Assembly (NCBI RefSeq): GCF_965363235.1
Contig: NC_134843.1
Coordinates: 87,515,795 to 87,579,794, forward strand
Origin: Mytilus galloprovincialis
Taxonomy: Eukaryota; Mollusca; Bivalvia; Mytilida; Mytilidae
Direction: 5' to 3'
DNA length: 64,000 nt
Part shown: in pieces, positions 33,629 to 46,039 of the stretch
Position numbering within the stretch: position 1 is the stretch's first letter
Layout: each line of letters starts with the position of its first letter
Notes under the pieces: generated by a model
Told to the model about the DNA's origin: nothing
Seen by the model: the letters and a program-made list of their open reading frames with translations, nothing else
The model's database searches: none
Position numbers and translations under genes: made by a program

Positions 33629-36478
33629 GGCGAAGTGTACGTAATTGCACGCCTCTAGCGGAATACGGGATTAAAAACGTTCGTCGTTAGTTACGCAAGT
33701 TATCTCCCTTACTCCAAGAAAGGACACACGAAAGAGAAACTACTTGCTGCGGTCTATAATGAATCCAACAAGCACGCCTGTGCTGTCTTAAACCTCATAG
33801 AAATTATCTAAATAACTCCAATTAGAAAGCACAGCATTATGTACGTTGTTCTGTGTGCAGCCTGACTTATAAAAACACTGGGTTTTTTTGGGGTTTTTTT
33901 TAGACGCGTAGGAGAAGGCATTTCGTGTTTATGATATCAACAGAAAGAAAAAACGCCTCACAACAAAATTATAAACAAATAAACAAATAAATATGTAACA
34001 ATTTTTTTTCTATTGATATCAAATTAATTAAAATGAAACCTGAATTGAACCAACAATATCGTTTTAAAAAGCCGTAGTCTTGAACGAAAAACACAGTACT
34101 CAACGTAAAGTTTTATAATAGGTTACAAATAATTAATGAAAGACGTGTGAATTTAATTGTTTAATTAAAAAGACGTTGAAATGTTCGTATTTTGTGCAAT
34201 TGATTTATATTCATATAAGAAATCAGACGATACCAAGAAAATAATTTGACCACTAGTGCAAAACTTACCAGTCGGAAGAACAAAGACGGAAAACAAACTA
34301 AAATAAACAAATTATGCCCCAAAAATTACTCAGTAACTTAAAAATTGTCTCTAACATTTATCTTAAAATAAGTAAAAATTATGTCATTCAACTCCAAGTT
34401 TTCAACTTTTTCTACATGTGCAGAAAATAAACAGGTGTCTTCTATTCCGTCCGCAATTTATGGGAAAACTAAATCTAAATTTAGAACCATATTGAAATTG
34501 AAAGTACACATGTAAGATAAAATATAACATGTCATTTTTTCTTTCACAAATTCCAATTTCGAAGAGATATATAGCGAAATCTGTTTTCTTTTATTGTGCC
34601 TGTGTGCATCATTCAAAATTAGAGAATGCAATTTTAAAGTACCAAGTCTCAATTCAAGATTATGAATAAATAGAATATAGAATTACGGGGGGGGGAGGGG
34701 GTAGGACCTTTATCGGAACTCCGGGATCTGGATCCCTCCTTCCCTCCTCCCTCTATTATGGTTAAAGAAAAGAGGTCACGGAAGTTTTGTGATACTTGTA
34801 ACTTCATTTTAATATTTAGTGGAATGAGAGATGAAATGTGTTCAGACTATTACATTTCGATTTTTTTTTCAAAATTAAACCAAAGTTTACTGCAAGGGGT
34901 GTTTAACGACCTCGATGATTTTCCATGAGGATCTCGCACTCGGTCAGCTCTAGTTTTTCACATAGTTCATGATCATACAAGAATTGAGAAGCCTGTGGTT
35001 TCCTTGTCTAATGATATGAGACTTTGGAGTTCATATAATTTACATTCAACGTTTTTTATCGAATATTTTAAGGCTTTTTGACTATCAATGTTGACCCCCC
35101 ACCCCTTTCCAATTGATTGGATAAAATGAATGGATTGCCGCCCCTATTTCAAACTGAAGTCCTATAAACTGACTGGTATTCGAATTTGTTAAAAGAAATA
35201 ATTGTTATCTCTATTGATTCAATACCGTAATGCCGAAAAACAATCATTTGTTTCCGCGAATTCCGAACAGCTAGAAATATATTCCCGAGTGTCAATTTGA
35301 GTAACTCGAATAATTCAAGCCTTTTCCATGTCCAATTTTCTCCCACACGAGAAATGTAGCATTCGTACATCAACTGAATAATACGACTGAATTATTCGGG
35401 TTACAATTTGTGTAAATCCCGAATGCACATAAAAGTAAAGGTCCAGCCCGACTTTCGGAAATGGACTGTTGTAGATTTCAGATTGATTTCCAGAAATAAA
35501 AATCATACAAAAATGTTTCACGCAAATATTCGTCTTCAGACGTGTAAAGTTATATAACGGTTACTAGCCGGTCTTTATTGTGATAAAAAGAAGCGCATGC
35601 AATGCATAAAATATATAATGTCGTGGCTCTGGGATGTGTTGAATTATAGAGATGCTTATGCGGCACAAAGATAAGATTAATTTACCCAAATGTACTAAGA
35701 ATTACCACACAACTTAAATTTACTTAAATATTGATTTGTTATCCTGTGCCAGACAGATGGCTGATATTCTGAGAAGAGACCTTGATGAAATGAATTTTTA
35801 TGGGAACAAAGATTTTAAAAACACGTCGCAGTGTTTAGATTTTAACAAAAAATAAGGCACCAAGTTCGAAAATAGTTCTAGTTCATAACGAAGAAAATGT
35901 CAACCGTTTTCTAGCTTGGCGATCTCCGCACGCACCCGAATATAACAGACAAATACAATACAATAGTACACAAAACGTAACACAAAGAACTAAAGACCGA
36001 GCAACACGAACTTCAACAAAACGATATATATTTCATACAAGTATAGGACTATATGAAGCGTCGTAACTGTTGCAGCGACGTCAATAACGTTGTCGTTGTT
36101 TTTTGTTTTTTTTTCACACTCAAGATTCAACTTTAACAGGGTATAGCTTGAAAAGTAGCATGGTTGCTAAGGACTTTCTTTGCACCAATCGATTCCTCAG
36201 ACATTTTAGAATCGTCTCATAAATTAAAAAAAAAATTGATTGTCTAATATAATAGAAAATCTTGAAAATGTAACAATTCCTGCCGAATTTCACGACTTTC
36301 CCTATATATCCTTTGTAATTTTGGTGTACGATGCTGTTAACTTCAACAGCTCGTATCTCAAAAACGAAAACGGTTACCCCCTTTTTTTATTTTATTTTCT
36401 GATTTACTTTTACAAGCAGAATCTACATGTAAACTTTAAAAAAAATTCATTGTGTAGTTTAATTACGTACACTTCGCC
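33629..36478. mobile_element. TTAA-flanked inverted-repeat element of 2.85 kb in intron 2 of pseudogene F
   Basis: Perfect 18-base terminal inverted repeats (GGCGAAGTGTACGTAATT at 33629-33646 and its complement at 36461-36478) are flanked by TTAA at 33625-33628 and 36479-36482. The matching place in gene B (about 4656) lacks the element. The interior has no frame above about 80 codons, so it looks non-autonomous, and it holds a fragment of a dispersed repeat (35925-36030), a G run at 34686 and C-rich stretches. The 80-codon frame at its right end shows no known domain. Confidence 0.8.
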
Positions 36479-36829
36479 TTAATAGCAAATACAAGTAAAA
36501 ATACAATGCATTGTATCAGGTGAATCTTTTTTCCATTAATCTGATACAAAATGTCTAAATGTTTTATAATATTTTAAAATATAAATATTTTCGATGAACT
36601 GTAATATAGTGATCTTCAAGTCAACAGTCATTCAGTCCGTTTTTATCCATGTCTCAACTATTTGCAAGCGAACAACTGGGAAAAATTTTTATATGATGTT
36701 ATAAAAAACTAATGTCTACAGCATTCTCAAACAAATGTGCTCGATGGGTGTTTAATAATTCTGCTATATGTTAACATGCATGTTCGAATTCATAAGCGGT
36801 AGATAGCTTGATGTGCTTACCCTTCCGGA

Positions 36830-37020
36830 GCAGTTTTTGATTGGTTTCAAGTTGCCCCGTCTTTAGATTTCGAATGTCTTGTCTACTATTATTTGTCTCT
36901 TTGTCTTTTTCATTTTTAGCTATGGCGTTATCAGTTTATTTTCCATTTATGTGTTTGACTGTTCATCTGGGATCTTTTGCCCCTCTTTTACATCCGTTGT
37001 AAATGTGTTTCCGGATTTTT
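36830..37020 (+). repeat. Dispersed repeat in intron 2 of pseudogene F
   Basis: Contains GCTATGGCGTTATCAGTTTA and TTGACTGTTCATCTGGGATC, preceded by CTTACCCTTCCGGAGCAG. This is a widespread bivalve repeat without coding capacity. Confidence 0.6.
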
Positions 37021-37471
37021 TTTTTTAATATAGTGTGTAAGTCAAAAGCAAAACAAAATTAAACCGTAAATACCGAAAAATTGACATAAAAGAATCACCA
37101 AAGATGTTTTAAATCATCGGCAAGTTTGTTCATATACTAATATATCTATTTGATTGTTAATATCAGCTTTTTTTTTTTATTTTTATATATTTTGTTCAGA
37201 ATTGATTCTGAGTTGTATCGTTTCAATATTTCAGTATTATGGTCCAAACTATGGTCCTTCACAACGTTAGGGAGGTAATGGCAACTATAACATATACAAT
37301 AGATATGCCGGAGGCAATGGTGGCTATGGCGGTTATAAAGGCTGGAACAAAGACTGGAGACGAGGTTCATGGGGACGACGAATATATAATTATTGAAACA
37401 ATGATATCTTTATAAGTGTTAGTACAGCAACATATTACCTATATGTATTGAAACGAATGATAGATAATAAA

Positions 37472-39558
37472 GTTTAATAAGTTTTTCTCTTTATTCCTTG
37501 TTTATGCTGTCATCAATCTTTGTCGTTATGGTTGGTTGAGTAGAAGACAGCATTGATAAAACAAAATAAAAAAAACACATCTATGCTCTTTTCAACAAAA
37601 AGCAACAGTCACTATTTTATTTATTATTTTTACTGTAAGTCTGTTTTTTGTTATATCTACTTTACGTGAGTCTGCATTTATGTATGCCGTCATACGACAA
37701 AATTATTTTTATGTCTACCTGTGCGAATTTCAAACGCGCAATTTTACACCAGTTATGAAAACCTTCTTTCATTTTTGGGTAGACTTTACATAGATAAATT
37801 CAGCCGTATAGGAAAAGCAAAATGAGAATGTTGAATTTGATGTATGCCTTTTTGTGCTACTTTGTTACATTTGTTGTTTATGTAGTGATATTAAGATGAT
37901 AACACAACATTGACTGTTGTACCCCTATTTTTGACATTTTTACTCTTTGAGTATGTTTGTTTTGTTCATGCATCGTTGACAATGTAATGGAATTTGATGC
38001 GACTGTCATACAAGTGAGAGGTTTAGCTAGCTATAAAACCAGGTTCAATCCACCATTTTCTACATTAGAAAATGCCTGTACCAAGTCAGGAATATGACAG
38101 TTGTTATCCATTCGTTTGATGTGCTTGGACTTTTGATTTTGCCTTTTGATTTTTGATTTTCCTTTTTGAATTTTCCTCGGAGTTCAGTATTTTTGTGTTT
38201 TTACTTTTCACAAACATTAAATGTTATGTTACTGAAGATATTGAACACATATTTTGGATATGCCATAAAATAGCAGATCTGTGGATAAGACTCATGGACT
38301 GGATTCATAACCAAACACAAATAATTATTCCATTTAACATTTTATTGTTTATTGTCTTTTGTTCTTGTTTTGTGCCTAAAATGCATATACATTCTTTAAT
38401 ATTTGTTTTGTGTTTGTATGAATTATTTACAATGGAAACCCAACTATTTGTGAAGAATAAGTTTTACGGTTCGATTTCCTTAATAACTGTAGTAAATTTT
38501 TATTGAAAGAAAAATCTGGGTCATGAAAAATTAATTGATTTAAACCAACTTATTTTCGTGGATACTTTAATTCCATTAGATAAAATACCGCTGAAGTTTA
38601 TTTAGGTCTACACCGACATCCAATTAAATAATTTAACTTTGTTAACGGGTGCCACATGTGGACCTGGATCTGATAACCCTTCTGGAGCACCTTATATGTC
38701 ACATTTTATCAAAGGGACATTAAACCTCGGAAGTCGAAAACAACAAGCCAAAAACGCCATGGCTAACACAATTAGAAAACAAAAAGAGAGACATTTTAGA
38801 TGCAACAACTATGGAATTTTAAATCTAAGGGACACAATGTAAGAAAGAGACGCAATAGTATTATGATCAATAAATGAATGATATTTAACGTAGTATTATT
38901 TACTATCAACATTTATATCTGTGTGTACGGATTGTACGATAGGCTACCAAAATATAATTATGATTCGATAATATATAGATAACGACAAAGGCCCGGTGAA
39001 GCTAAATTAGTTAAGCGGAGGAGAGGACAGATTTAGAAATTTAAATTACCTTAATACCTTATGGGGTTTAAATAGCTCATTTGAAAGCTGGTATCATGCA
39101 CTTTAGAAAATAAGTGTCGTAAATATAAAAGCTTGAACAATCTTGTCGTGAATCAGGGTTAAAGGTCATCACTAAAAAAAGCTCTATTTTCATCTGGAGA
39201 ACAAACCATTGAAAGTTTTCAAATAAGTAACCCTTTTAATAAATTATATTAATAGTATAATGTATCAATATTTCAGTAAATACTTAAATATTTTTGATAT
39301 TTGCAAACGACGCCTGGAATGCTTTAGAAGAGTATCCGAAATGCACTGTTGATAAATCATACAAAATATCAAGTACAATTTCGTTAAATTTTCCACGATT
39401 CAACCTGTCACTGAGCTTTCACAAAATGAATTTCAACTGTCTCAGTAAATGATAACTTTTCAGATGTTGCCAGTTTTATGTTCATTCGACATTACTGCAA
39501 TTATTGCAAACGTGCTGTATAACTGATGTAAAAAGTAAGACATGAGTGTTACCATAAA
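37472..39558 (+). repeat. Downstream flank of pseudogene F with LINE and repeat insertion
   Basis: Homologous to 5167-5990 and 23330-24200: GTTGAGTAGAAGACAGCATT at about 37534, TCTACACCGACATCCAATTA at about 38606 and AGAGAGACATTTTAGATGCA at about 38784. Between about 37613 and 38450 it is interrupted by foreign DNA, including the GTACAAGTGAGAGGTTTAGC repeat (about 37970-38200). Confidence 0.65.
38210..38450 (+). mobile_element. Fragment of a LINE reverse transcriptase C-terminus
   Basis: One frame reads EDIEHIFWICHKIADLWIRL followed by MDWIHNQTQIIIPFN. The pattern (ThrGlu, IleGluHis, PheTrp, Cys, then LeuTrp) is that of the zinc-knuckle end region after the LINE reverse transcriptase. It is a short dead fragment, probably 5'-truncated. 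It adjoins a dispersed repeat, so the two may have entered together. Confidence 0.55.
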
Positions 39559-40695
39559 CAGGGGTATGGAAATGCTATGCCCGACTCGCCCGACTCGTAC
39601 ATTTGAACAACCGGACAAGTAATTATTTTTGTCTTGGTTGTCCGTGGACAAGTAAAAAAATATACAAGACAAAGTTCAAATTTAACAAAAACATACAATT
39701 AATTTCAAAACGTATAAAGATGTTTAATTTATGTAAAAGAAACGAATGTTCAGCAAGTAAAACATCAATGTTCATTACGATAAATATTACATGATACCGG
39801 AAATAGATCGATTACCAAAATAAATAAAAATAAGTATGTGAACCTGAGTCACGTAACATTGCATTGGCTTTGTCCATTGACCCGGGATCGTCGATAAGGT
39901 TTTATCCATCATTTACGGGAAGTGTCATTTCTTTAAATTTTGTATCGAGATTCAAATTGATAAATACTAAATAAAAAGGTGGGCAAGCAAGACAAAAAGA
40001 GTCATGAGTCGAGTAGAAAACCTTAAATGCAAATGGAGGACACAGAGTATTTAAAAAAAAGCGGAAGCGAGAATTTCAGACATCGTGGATATCAGATTGC
40101 CCCTGGCTATCTATGAAAATTCAGAAAATAAGTTAAGTTTTTGTCTTATTTAAAGATGAAGTCTTATTTATAGATGAAAATTCAACATTATTTGTTGTCA
40201 AAGTGGAAAATAAAAGGGACGCTTTAATTGCCCATCTGAAGACAATAATAAATGATCAAGAAAAAAACCAAGTGTGTCAGTTGAGAGGACTTAAGAGAAA
40301 CACAACAAAATCAATAGTTTATCTATTAGTTAGTTTACATTTCTTCAATCACAGTCCTCAAATTTAGTATATGTACCTACTGGCTACAATTTTTATTCAA
40401 CAACTGCTGCATAATTATCCTTTACATGTCATTTCATTGGTTGGTTTGCTGTTAGGTTTCTGTCCCATTGATGTCAACCCATTTCCTACTTTCCTAATTT
40501 TTACACATATAAACAAATGGATTTCATTTGTTTGTGATGCACAACAGTGATAAGTAAGAATAATATATTAGCTAACAAGAAATACTTCAATATTTATTGA
40601 TCATCAGGGCAAGTAAATTTTTTTCCGGACAAGTAAAATTTTAGGTTTCACTTGCCCGGGGACAAGTGCTCACAACAAATATTTCCACACCCCTG
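39559..40695. mobile_element. CAGGGG-ended non-autonomous element of 1.1 kb (hAT-like)
   Basis: The ends CAGGGGTATGGAAAT and ATTTCCACACCCCTG are inverted repeats, and ATAAA flanks both sides. Inside, near each end, are repeated GGACAAGTAA boxes (subterminal repeats), a habit of hAT elements. The corresponding flank at about 24130 lacks it (empty site). There is no transposase frame. The family is inferred from the CAGGGG ends; the flanking repeat is five bases, shorter than the usual eight. Confidence 0.7.
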
Positions 40696-42177
40696 ATAAA
40701 TAATCAAACGTTGAAAAAATCAAACTAAAATTATTTCATATTTAAAAAACAAACCATTCAATGATAATTCATCTGTGTCATCATCTATGTCGGCTGATAC
40801 GGACTGGATTTTGTTGCAACTACCTACATTTTCACAAAAGCCCAAAATAAGTGCAAGAGAGACATTGCTCCTTGCAATCAAATGCATTAGTTAAAGATTA
40901 TTATCCTTATACGAACAAATATGATATTGTAGGATGTCTGGTGTTACTCAAAGAAACCTAGCTCCAACTTGTCATTTTGACAATTTTTCAAAGGCACACG
41001 GTGAGCAATTATTAGGGTTGGTCAAATTGACCGCCACTGGCATGTAGTATGTTGTTAAAATACTGATTTAAATGACGGAAGCTTGTCCTTGACCAGCAAA
41101 GAACAGAATGTCAACCCTCTAGTGCTTCTCAAGTTTAGCCGTCAGGTTTGAGCCAATTTTAACAAGACAGTGAATTTATCCATTTACTTGAATACAAACA
41201 TTTTAACGACGTGATATCACGAGTTGGAATAACCGTTTTACAGATGATATCGGATTGAGTCTTACGTCGTAACTTCAATCCCCTTTCCTTTTCATGAATG
41301 TGACCTACCGATTTATATTATTTTTACGGGGTTTGTGATTCAGTCTTTATGGTGTTTTTTTCTTGTTTCTTGTTAACAATTATTTGTCTGTTTTTTTTTG
41401 TTTTTTTTTTTCATTATAAGCTATGGCGTTGTCAGTTTATTTTTTATTAATGAGTTTAACTGTTCCTCTGTTATCTTCCGCTCTTCTTTTATATGTTATC
41501 ACTTACGTAGATCTTATAACAGTTAAAACGTTTGCTACAATATATAGCGTGTCAACTTTTAACATAAAAATAACATGATCAAACTTTATGTGTCCAAAAA
41601 GCTTTTCTTAACCAAAAGCTTAAATAAGTACCCAGTTCGAGATGCACATATTTATACATGTAATTGTGATTTGTATCGATTGTCAGATTGTCTATCAATA
41701 GATATATAATTATAACATAACTGAATTAAGAATAATGTTGATCGTAAATTGTTATCACTCCTTTTTAACATTTTGTATTCAATCTCAATCGAAGAAAAAT
41801 ATGTCTAAAACAAAACAAATTATGTGTATCAAGTTACATTTTACTTTAAAGTTTAGTTCTAAATATTTTTTATATCATATTTTTAACAACATATGCGGTT
41901 TGATTATGCCTTTGATATTACGACGGAGTTCATGCTATTTCATGTGAACAGTTTTCACTAATTCAGAAGATTTAAATACTTTTTATAAAACATATATTAA
42001 CTTCAAACAATAAACCAGTGTATGATCTGACAATATATCATTTGTTTATATCTTTTTCGGTTGAATAGATCAATTCAACTCAAAATAAGAATCGATTCTG
42101 TTGTCTAAATCTACTGAAATCTGCTTTGAAAGTTGATATTGAAAAAAATATACAAAAGAAACTTCATTCTTATTCTA
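40696..42177. other. Spacer between the F flank and the third intergenic block, no gene
   Basis: It starts as the resumed flank (TCATCTATGTCGGCTGATAC at about 40780). GAGCCAATTTTAACAAGACA at 41153 matches 6541. A dispersed repeat lies at 41330-41510 (GCTATGGCGTTGTCAGTTTA). The 70-codon frame at 41735 has no recognisable features. Confidence 0.5.
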
Positions 42178-42633
42178 GACGTTTACATCGATTTTTCAAC
42201 AGCGATCATCTTGGTACCAAAACAAGCGACAAATAAAACGAGACGATTTCAAATTGAAAATTATGAATTTCCTGAACTTATACGTTATTCAAAAACTTGC
42301 AGTTGATACTCGGACTAAGTGAAAAGTCCGAAGTGTTTAAGAAAATCTTTATTGAGCCAGGGTTCTGTCAACGAACGTCGCGTCTTTTTTCTCAAAACGT
42401 CCATCGGACACTAGTAAGAATGTTTAGATACATATTCAGTGTATAGTTCACAAATGATAAAAATAAACTCTGTTTAGTTATAGATTCAAAGCGTTGAAAT
42501 TGTGTATCTGATTTTTTTACTTTACTTACCACGTTATTTATATTCGTGGTTTTATATATTTCGTTTGGTCGAGTGACCTCTGATGTGACTCAGTATTTAT
42601 GCATTCTGACGTCAGGTTTTTCACATTTAATTT

Positions 42634-43250
42634 TATGAAAATGCGGATTTTTTGTGTTATTAAAATTTGCTGTTACAAAATGATAGAAATTAAAATAAAT
42701 TAAGGAATGTATCTCCCTCATGCAAAGCTCTAATTCCTTTCACGGATTTGGCTATACTTTTTGGACCTTTTGGATTATAGCTCTTCATCTTTTATATAAG
42801 CTCTGGATTTCAAATATTTTGGCCACAAGCATCACTGAAGAGACATGTATTGTCGAAATGCGCATCTGGTGCAAGAAAATTGGTACCGTTAATTTTATTA
42901 CTACCACTGGGTCGATGCCTCTGCTGGTGGACTATAAGTCCCCGAGGGTATCATCAGCCCAGTAGCCAGTACTTCGGTACTGGCATGAAAATACGGATTT
43001 TTTGTGTTATTAAAATTTGCTGTTACAAAATGATAGAAATTATTATAAATTAAGGAATGTATCTCCCTCATGCAAAGCTCTAATTCCTTTCACGGATTTG
43101 GCTATACTTTTTGGACCTTTTGGATTATAGCTCTTCATCTTTTATATAAGCTCTGGATTTCAAATATTTTGGCCACGAGCATCACTGAAGAGACATGTAT
43201 TGTCGAAATGCGCATCTGGTGCAAGAAAATTTGTACCGTTAATTTTATTA
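42634..43250 (+). repeat. Tandem pair of a bivalve repeat unit of about 350 bases
   Basis: The unit ATGAAAATACGGATTTTTTG ... GGATTTGGCTATACTTTTTG ... CATCACTGAAGAGACATG ... AAAATTGGTACCGTTAATTT occurs twice in a row (start near 42634 and near 42985). The first unit keeps the ACTGGGTCGATGCCTCTGCT / CAGCCCAGTAGCCAGTACTT end, which the second lacks. A single related copy is at 8603-8795. The two overlapping 80-codon frames are this repeat. Confidence 0.65.
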
Positions 43251-44280
43251 TGCATTCCTGGAACAGTTGCAATTCTTTTTTGTTTTCCAGTGTAATTCTA
43301 TTTATTGAATTATTACTACATGTATATTGAGAGGTTCTTTTGATCAGTTTTTTTGCTATACTTTTTATTTCGAAGGCTTATGGTTGTATCTTGTACTTAA
43401 TTTTAGACGCTGAAAGCATTTTCATATATGGTTATGTGTATATATGGTGTAAACCAATACTCATTTAAAACATAAATATTAGATTCCAACGGTTTTGTGT
43501 GATGTTTGCATTTTTCACCTGTGTGTCCAATAATTTTGGAGAAAAGTCTTTTTTGTATGATGGTGTTTATTGTTCCCCCAAAAAAAGTTTAAACAAAGAA
43601 GGGTCAGATCCTTCTAAGTAAGGCGAGGACTAGAATCTCAATATAAAATATCCAATATTTCCAGATTATGATTTTCTTAGGAAGATTTTCGTAACGTCAA
43701 CATACATGACATAAGAGTCACCATTGACAAGCAAAGGTACTAAGACTATAAAGAGAAGTGACGCACTTGCCATAGCTTACTACAGCGATGAACCATAACT
43801 GTATTGTATCGATTTTTATAATACAATATGTACAGATGGTAACTTTAAAAATACAAGTTACACGCATTAAGCGGATTATTATTTAAAACATGTCAGTTTT
43901 CGCAAGGTTTAATAGTATATATATTATAACATACTATTTACATCATTATTATATTATTATTATTTATTTCTATAACAAAGAAATTCCCTCTTTGGTTTTT
44001 CTACACGAAAATTGTGCAAAACACATGTTGACATGGTTTCATTGCGCTACAAATAAAGTATTATTCAATGTATAATAAACTTGAATCAGTCTTCAATCTA
44101 AGCCCAAGAATTTGCATCAAAATGATGTTGAATAAAAAGTGAACTTATCTTCTGCACCACTTAGAAAACACCATATTTTCAAATTCAACTGTCACATCAA
44201 TTATATTATGTTAGTTCACAGATATCACATGGTTTCTCTCTCAATTTATAGGTGACAATTGTTGCAAGAAGGGATAACTA

Positions 44281-44966
44281 GAGTCTCTAAAGAGCCTGTG
44301 TCGCTCACCTTGGTCTATGTGAATATTAAACAAAGGAAGCCCAGTAGTTTCAGCGGAAAATGTCAATAAAAATTTACAAATTTTATGAAAATTGTTAAAA
44401 ATTGACTATAAAGGACAATAACTCCTTAGGGGGTCAATTGACCATTTCGATCATGTTGACTTATTTGTAAATCGTATTTTGCTGAACAATATTGCTGTTT
44501 ACAGTTTATCTCTATCTATAATAATCTTCAAGATAATAACCAAAAACAGCAAAATTTCCTTTAAGTTAGCGATTCGGGGGCAGCAACCCAACAACGAGTT
44601 GTTCGATTCATCTGAAAATTTCAGGGCAGATAGATGTTGACCTGTTTAACAATTTTACCCCTTGTCAGATTTGCTCTAAATGCTTTGGTTTTTGAGTTAT
44701 AAGCCAAAAACTGCATTTTACCCCTATGTTTTATTTTTAACCATGGCGGCCATCTTGGTTGGTTGGCTGGGTCACTGAACACATTTTTAAAACTAGTTAC
44801 CCAATGATGATTGTGGCCAAGTTTGGTTTAATTTGGCCCAGTAGTTGTAGAGGAGAAGATTTTTGTAAAAGTTAACGACGACGGACGACGACGGACGACG
44901 GACGCCAGATGCAACGTGATGGGAAAAGCTCACTTGGCCCTTTGGGGCCAGGTGAACTAAAAATGA
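44281..44966. mobile_element. Common bivalve MITE-like element (GAGCCTGTGTCGCTCACCTT / GGCCAGGTGAACTAAAAA)
   Basis: It starts near TCTCTAAAGAGCCTGTGTCG and ends near CACTTGGCCCTTTGGGGCCA GGTGAACT. The internal landmarks GGGGGTCAATTGACCATTT, GGCGGCCATCTTGGTTGG and a GACGACGGACG run are typical of this repeat in bivalves. It is non-coding; a shorter copy lies at 7076-7420. Confidence 0.65.
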
Positions 44967-45407
44967 AATACACAATACCAATCAAGACATGAATCTTTTC
45001 TTTTTCTTTAAATGTGATTTAAATTTTTTTTTAACAAAATTTAATTTTTTCAATAAATTGCAAGATTAGAATATTTAAAAAAAAAACACATTTAAATACA
45101 ATTGGGTTTTCAAATAAATGTAAAAAGGCAGGATAAACAACATCAAAGAATATTTTCTAAAATAAAAGTTAAACACAAAAAATTTAAAAAAGGCAGGAGG
45201 GTCAACCCAACATGTGCCTGTCTATTTTCCTAAAACTTTTAAAGTTTATCAATTTTGTGTTTTAAACATTTGTTTGTTGTAATATCATCAGTTGCCTTAT
45301 CAGTATGAAATAACAGATTTATAGCCCTACTTAACCATTTTATAATTGAGAGAAGATATGAAATTTTTACTTTCTTGTGCATGGATATAGGACTGGAATG
45401 GACTTTT

Positions 45408-45868
45408 TTATGCCCCACCTACGATAGTAGGGGGCATTATGTTTTCTGGTCTGTGGCTCCGTTCGTCCGTCCGTCCGTCTGTGGTTCCGTTCGTCCGTCC
45501 AGGTTAAAGTGTTTGGTCAAGGTAGTTTTTGATTAAGCTGAAGTCCAATCAACTTGAAACTTAGTACACTTGTTGCTTATGAGATGATCTTTCTAATTTT
45601 TAAGCCAAATTAGACTTTTGACCCCAATTTCACGGTCCACTAAACATAGAAAATGAAAGTGGGAGTTTCAGGTTAAAGTTTTTCGTCAAGGTAGTTTTTG
45701 ATGAAGCTGAAGTCCAATCAACTTGAAACTTAGTACACTTGTTGCTTATGATATGATCTTTCTAATTTTGATGCCAAATTAGATAATTACCCAATTTCAC
45801 GGTCCATGAAACATGGAAAATGATAGTGCGAGTGGGGCATCCGTGTACTTTGAACACATTCTTGTTTA
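45408..45868. mobile_element. Common bivalve MITE-like element (TATGCCCCACCTACGATAGT) with internal tandem repeat
   Basis: It begins ATGCCCCACCTACGATAGTA and ends near GAGTGGGGCATCCGTGTACT. Inside, a unit of about 170 bases (GGTTAAAGTNTTTNGTCAAG, GAAGTCCAATCAACTTGAAA, ATTTCACGGTCCA) is present twice in tandem. TCCGTCCGTCCGTC-type runs lie near the left end. Non-coding. Confidence 0.65.
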
Positions 45869-46039
45869 GGAATACATTAAACGTCTTTTTACATACTGAC
45901 TACTTCATAACATGCCAAACTTACATTATTATAACCATATAAGAAATATATGTGTATACTAGGAGACAGATAGATAAGATATTTTTTTTCTGGATCCTTT
46001 TTTTCTGTAATAGAATTGTGTACTAGACGTTTTGTGTAC

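Larger units (their letters stand above)
32446..37396 (+). pseudogene. fp-3F pseudogene F
   Basis: The exon 1 remnant (32446-32509) aligns with gene B but a six-base deletion removed the start codon. The frame runs back through VAVLVALVLIGSFAVQS with no Met near. The microexon 33470-33480 (Asp-Ala-Ser-Asp) is perfect. Exon 3 (37235-37396) begins YYGPNYGPSQR and then has TAG at the Trp position of gene B. After it GGNGNYNIYNRYAGGNGGYG and KDWRRGSWGRRIYNY are still readable. AATAAA is at 37466-37471. The introns are swollen by a 273-base element (intron 1) and a 2.85 kb element (intron 2). This is a host-gene pseudogene with at least two independent disabling changes. Confidence 0.9.

Noticed and set aside
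42720-43330. Two nearly identical frames of 81 and 86 codons, and a relative at 8613-8804
   Set aside because: The similarity comes from tandem and dispersed copies of a repeat, not from conserved protein genes.
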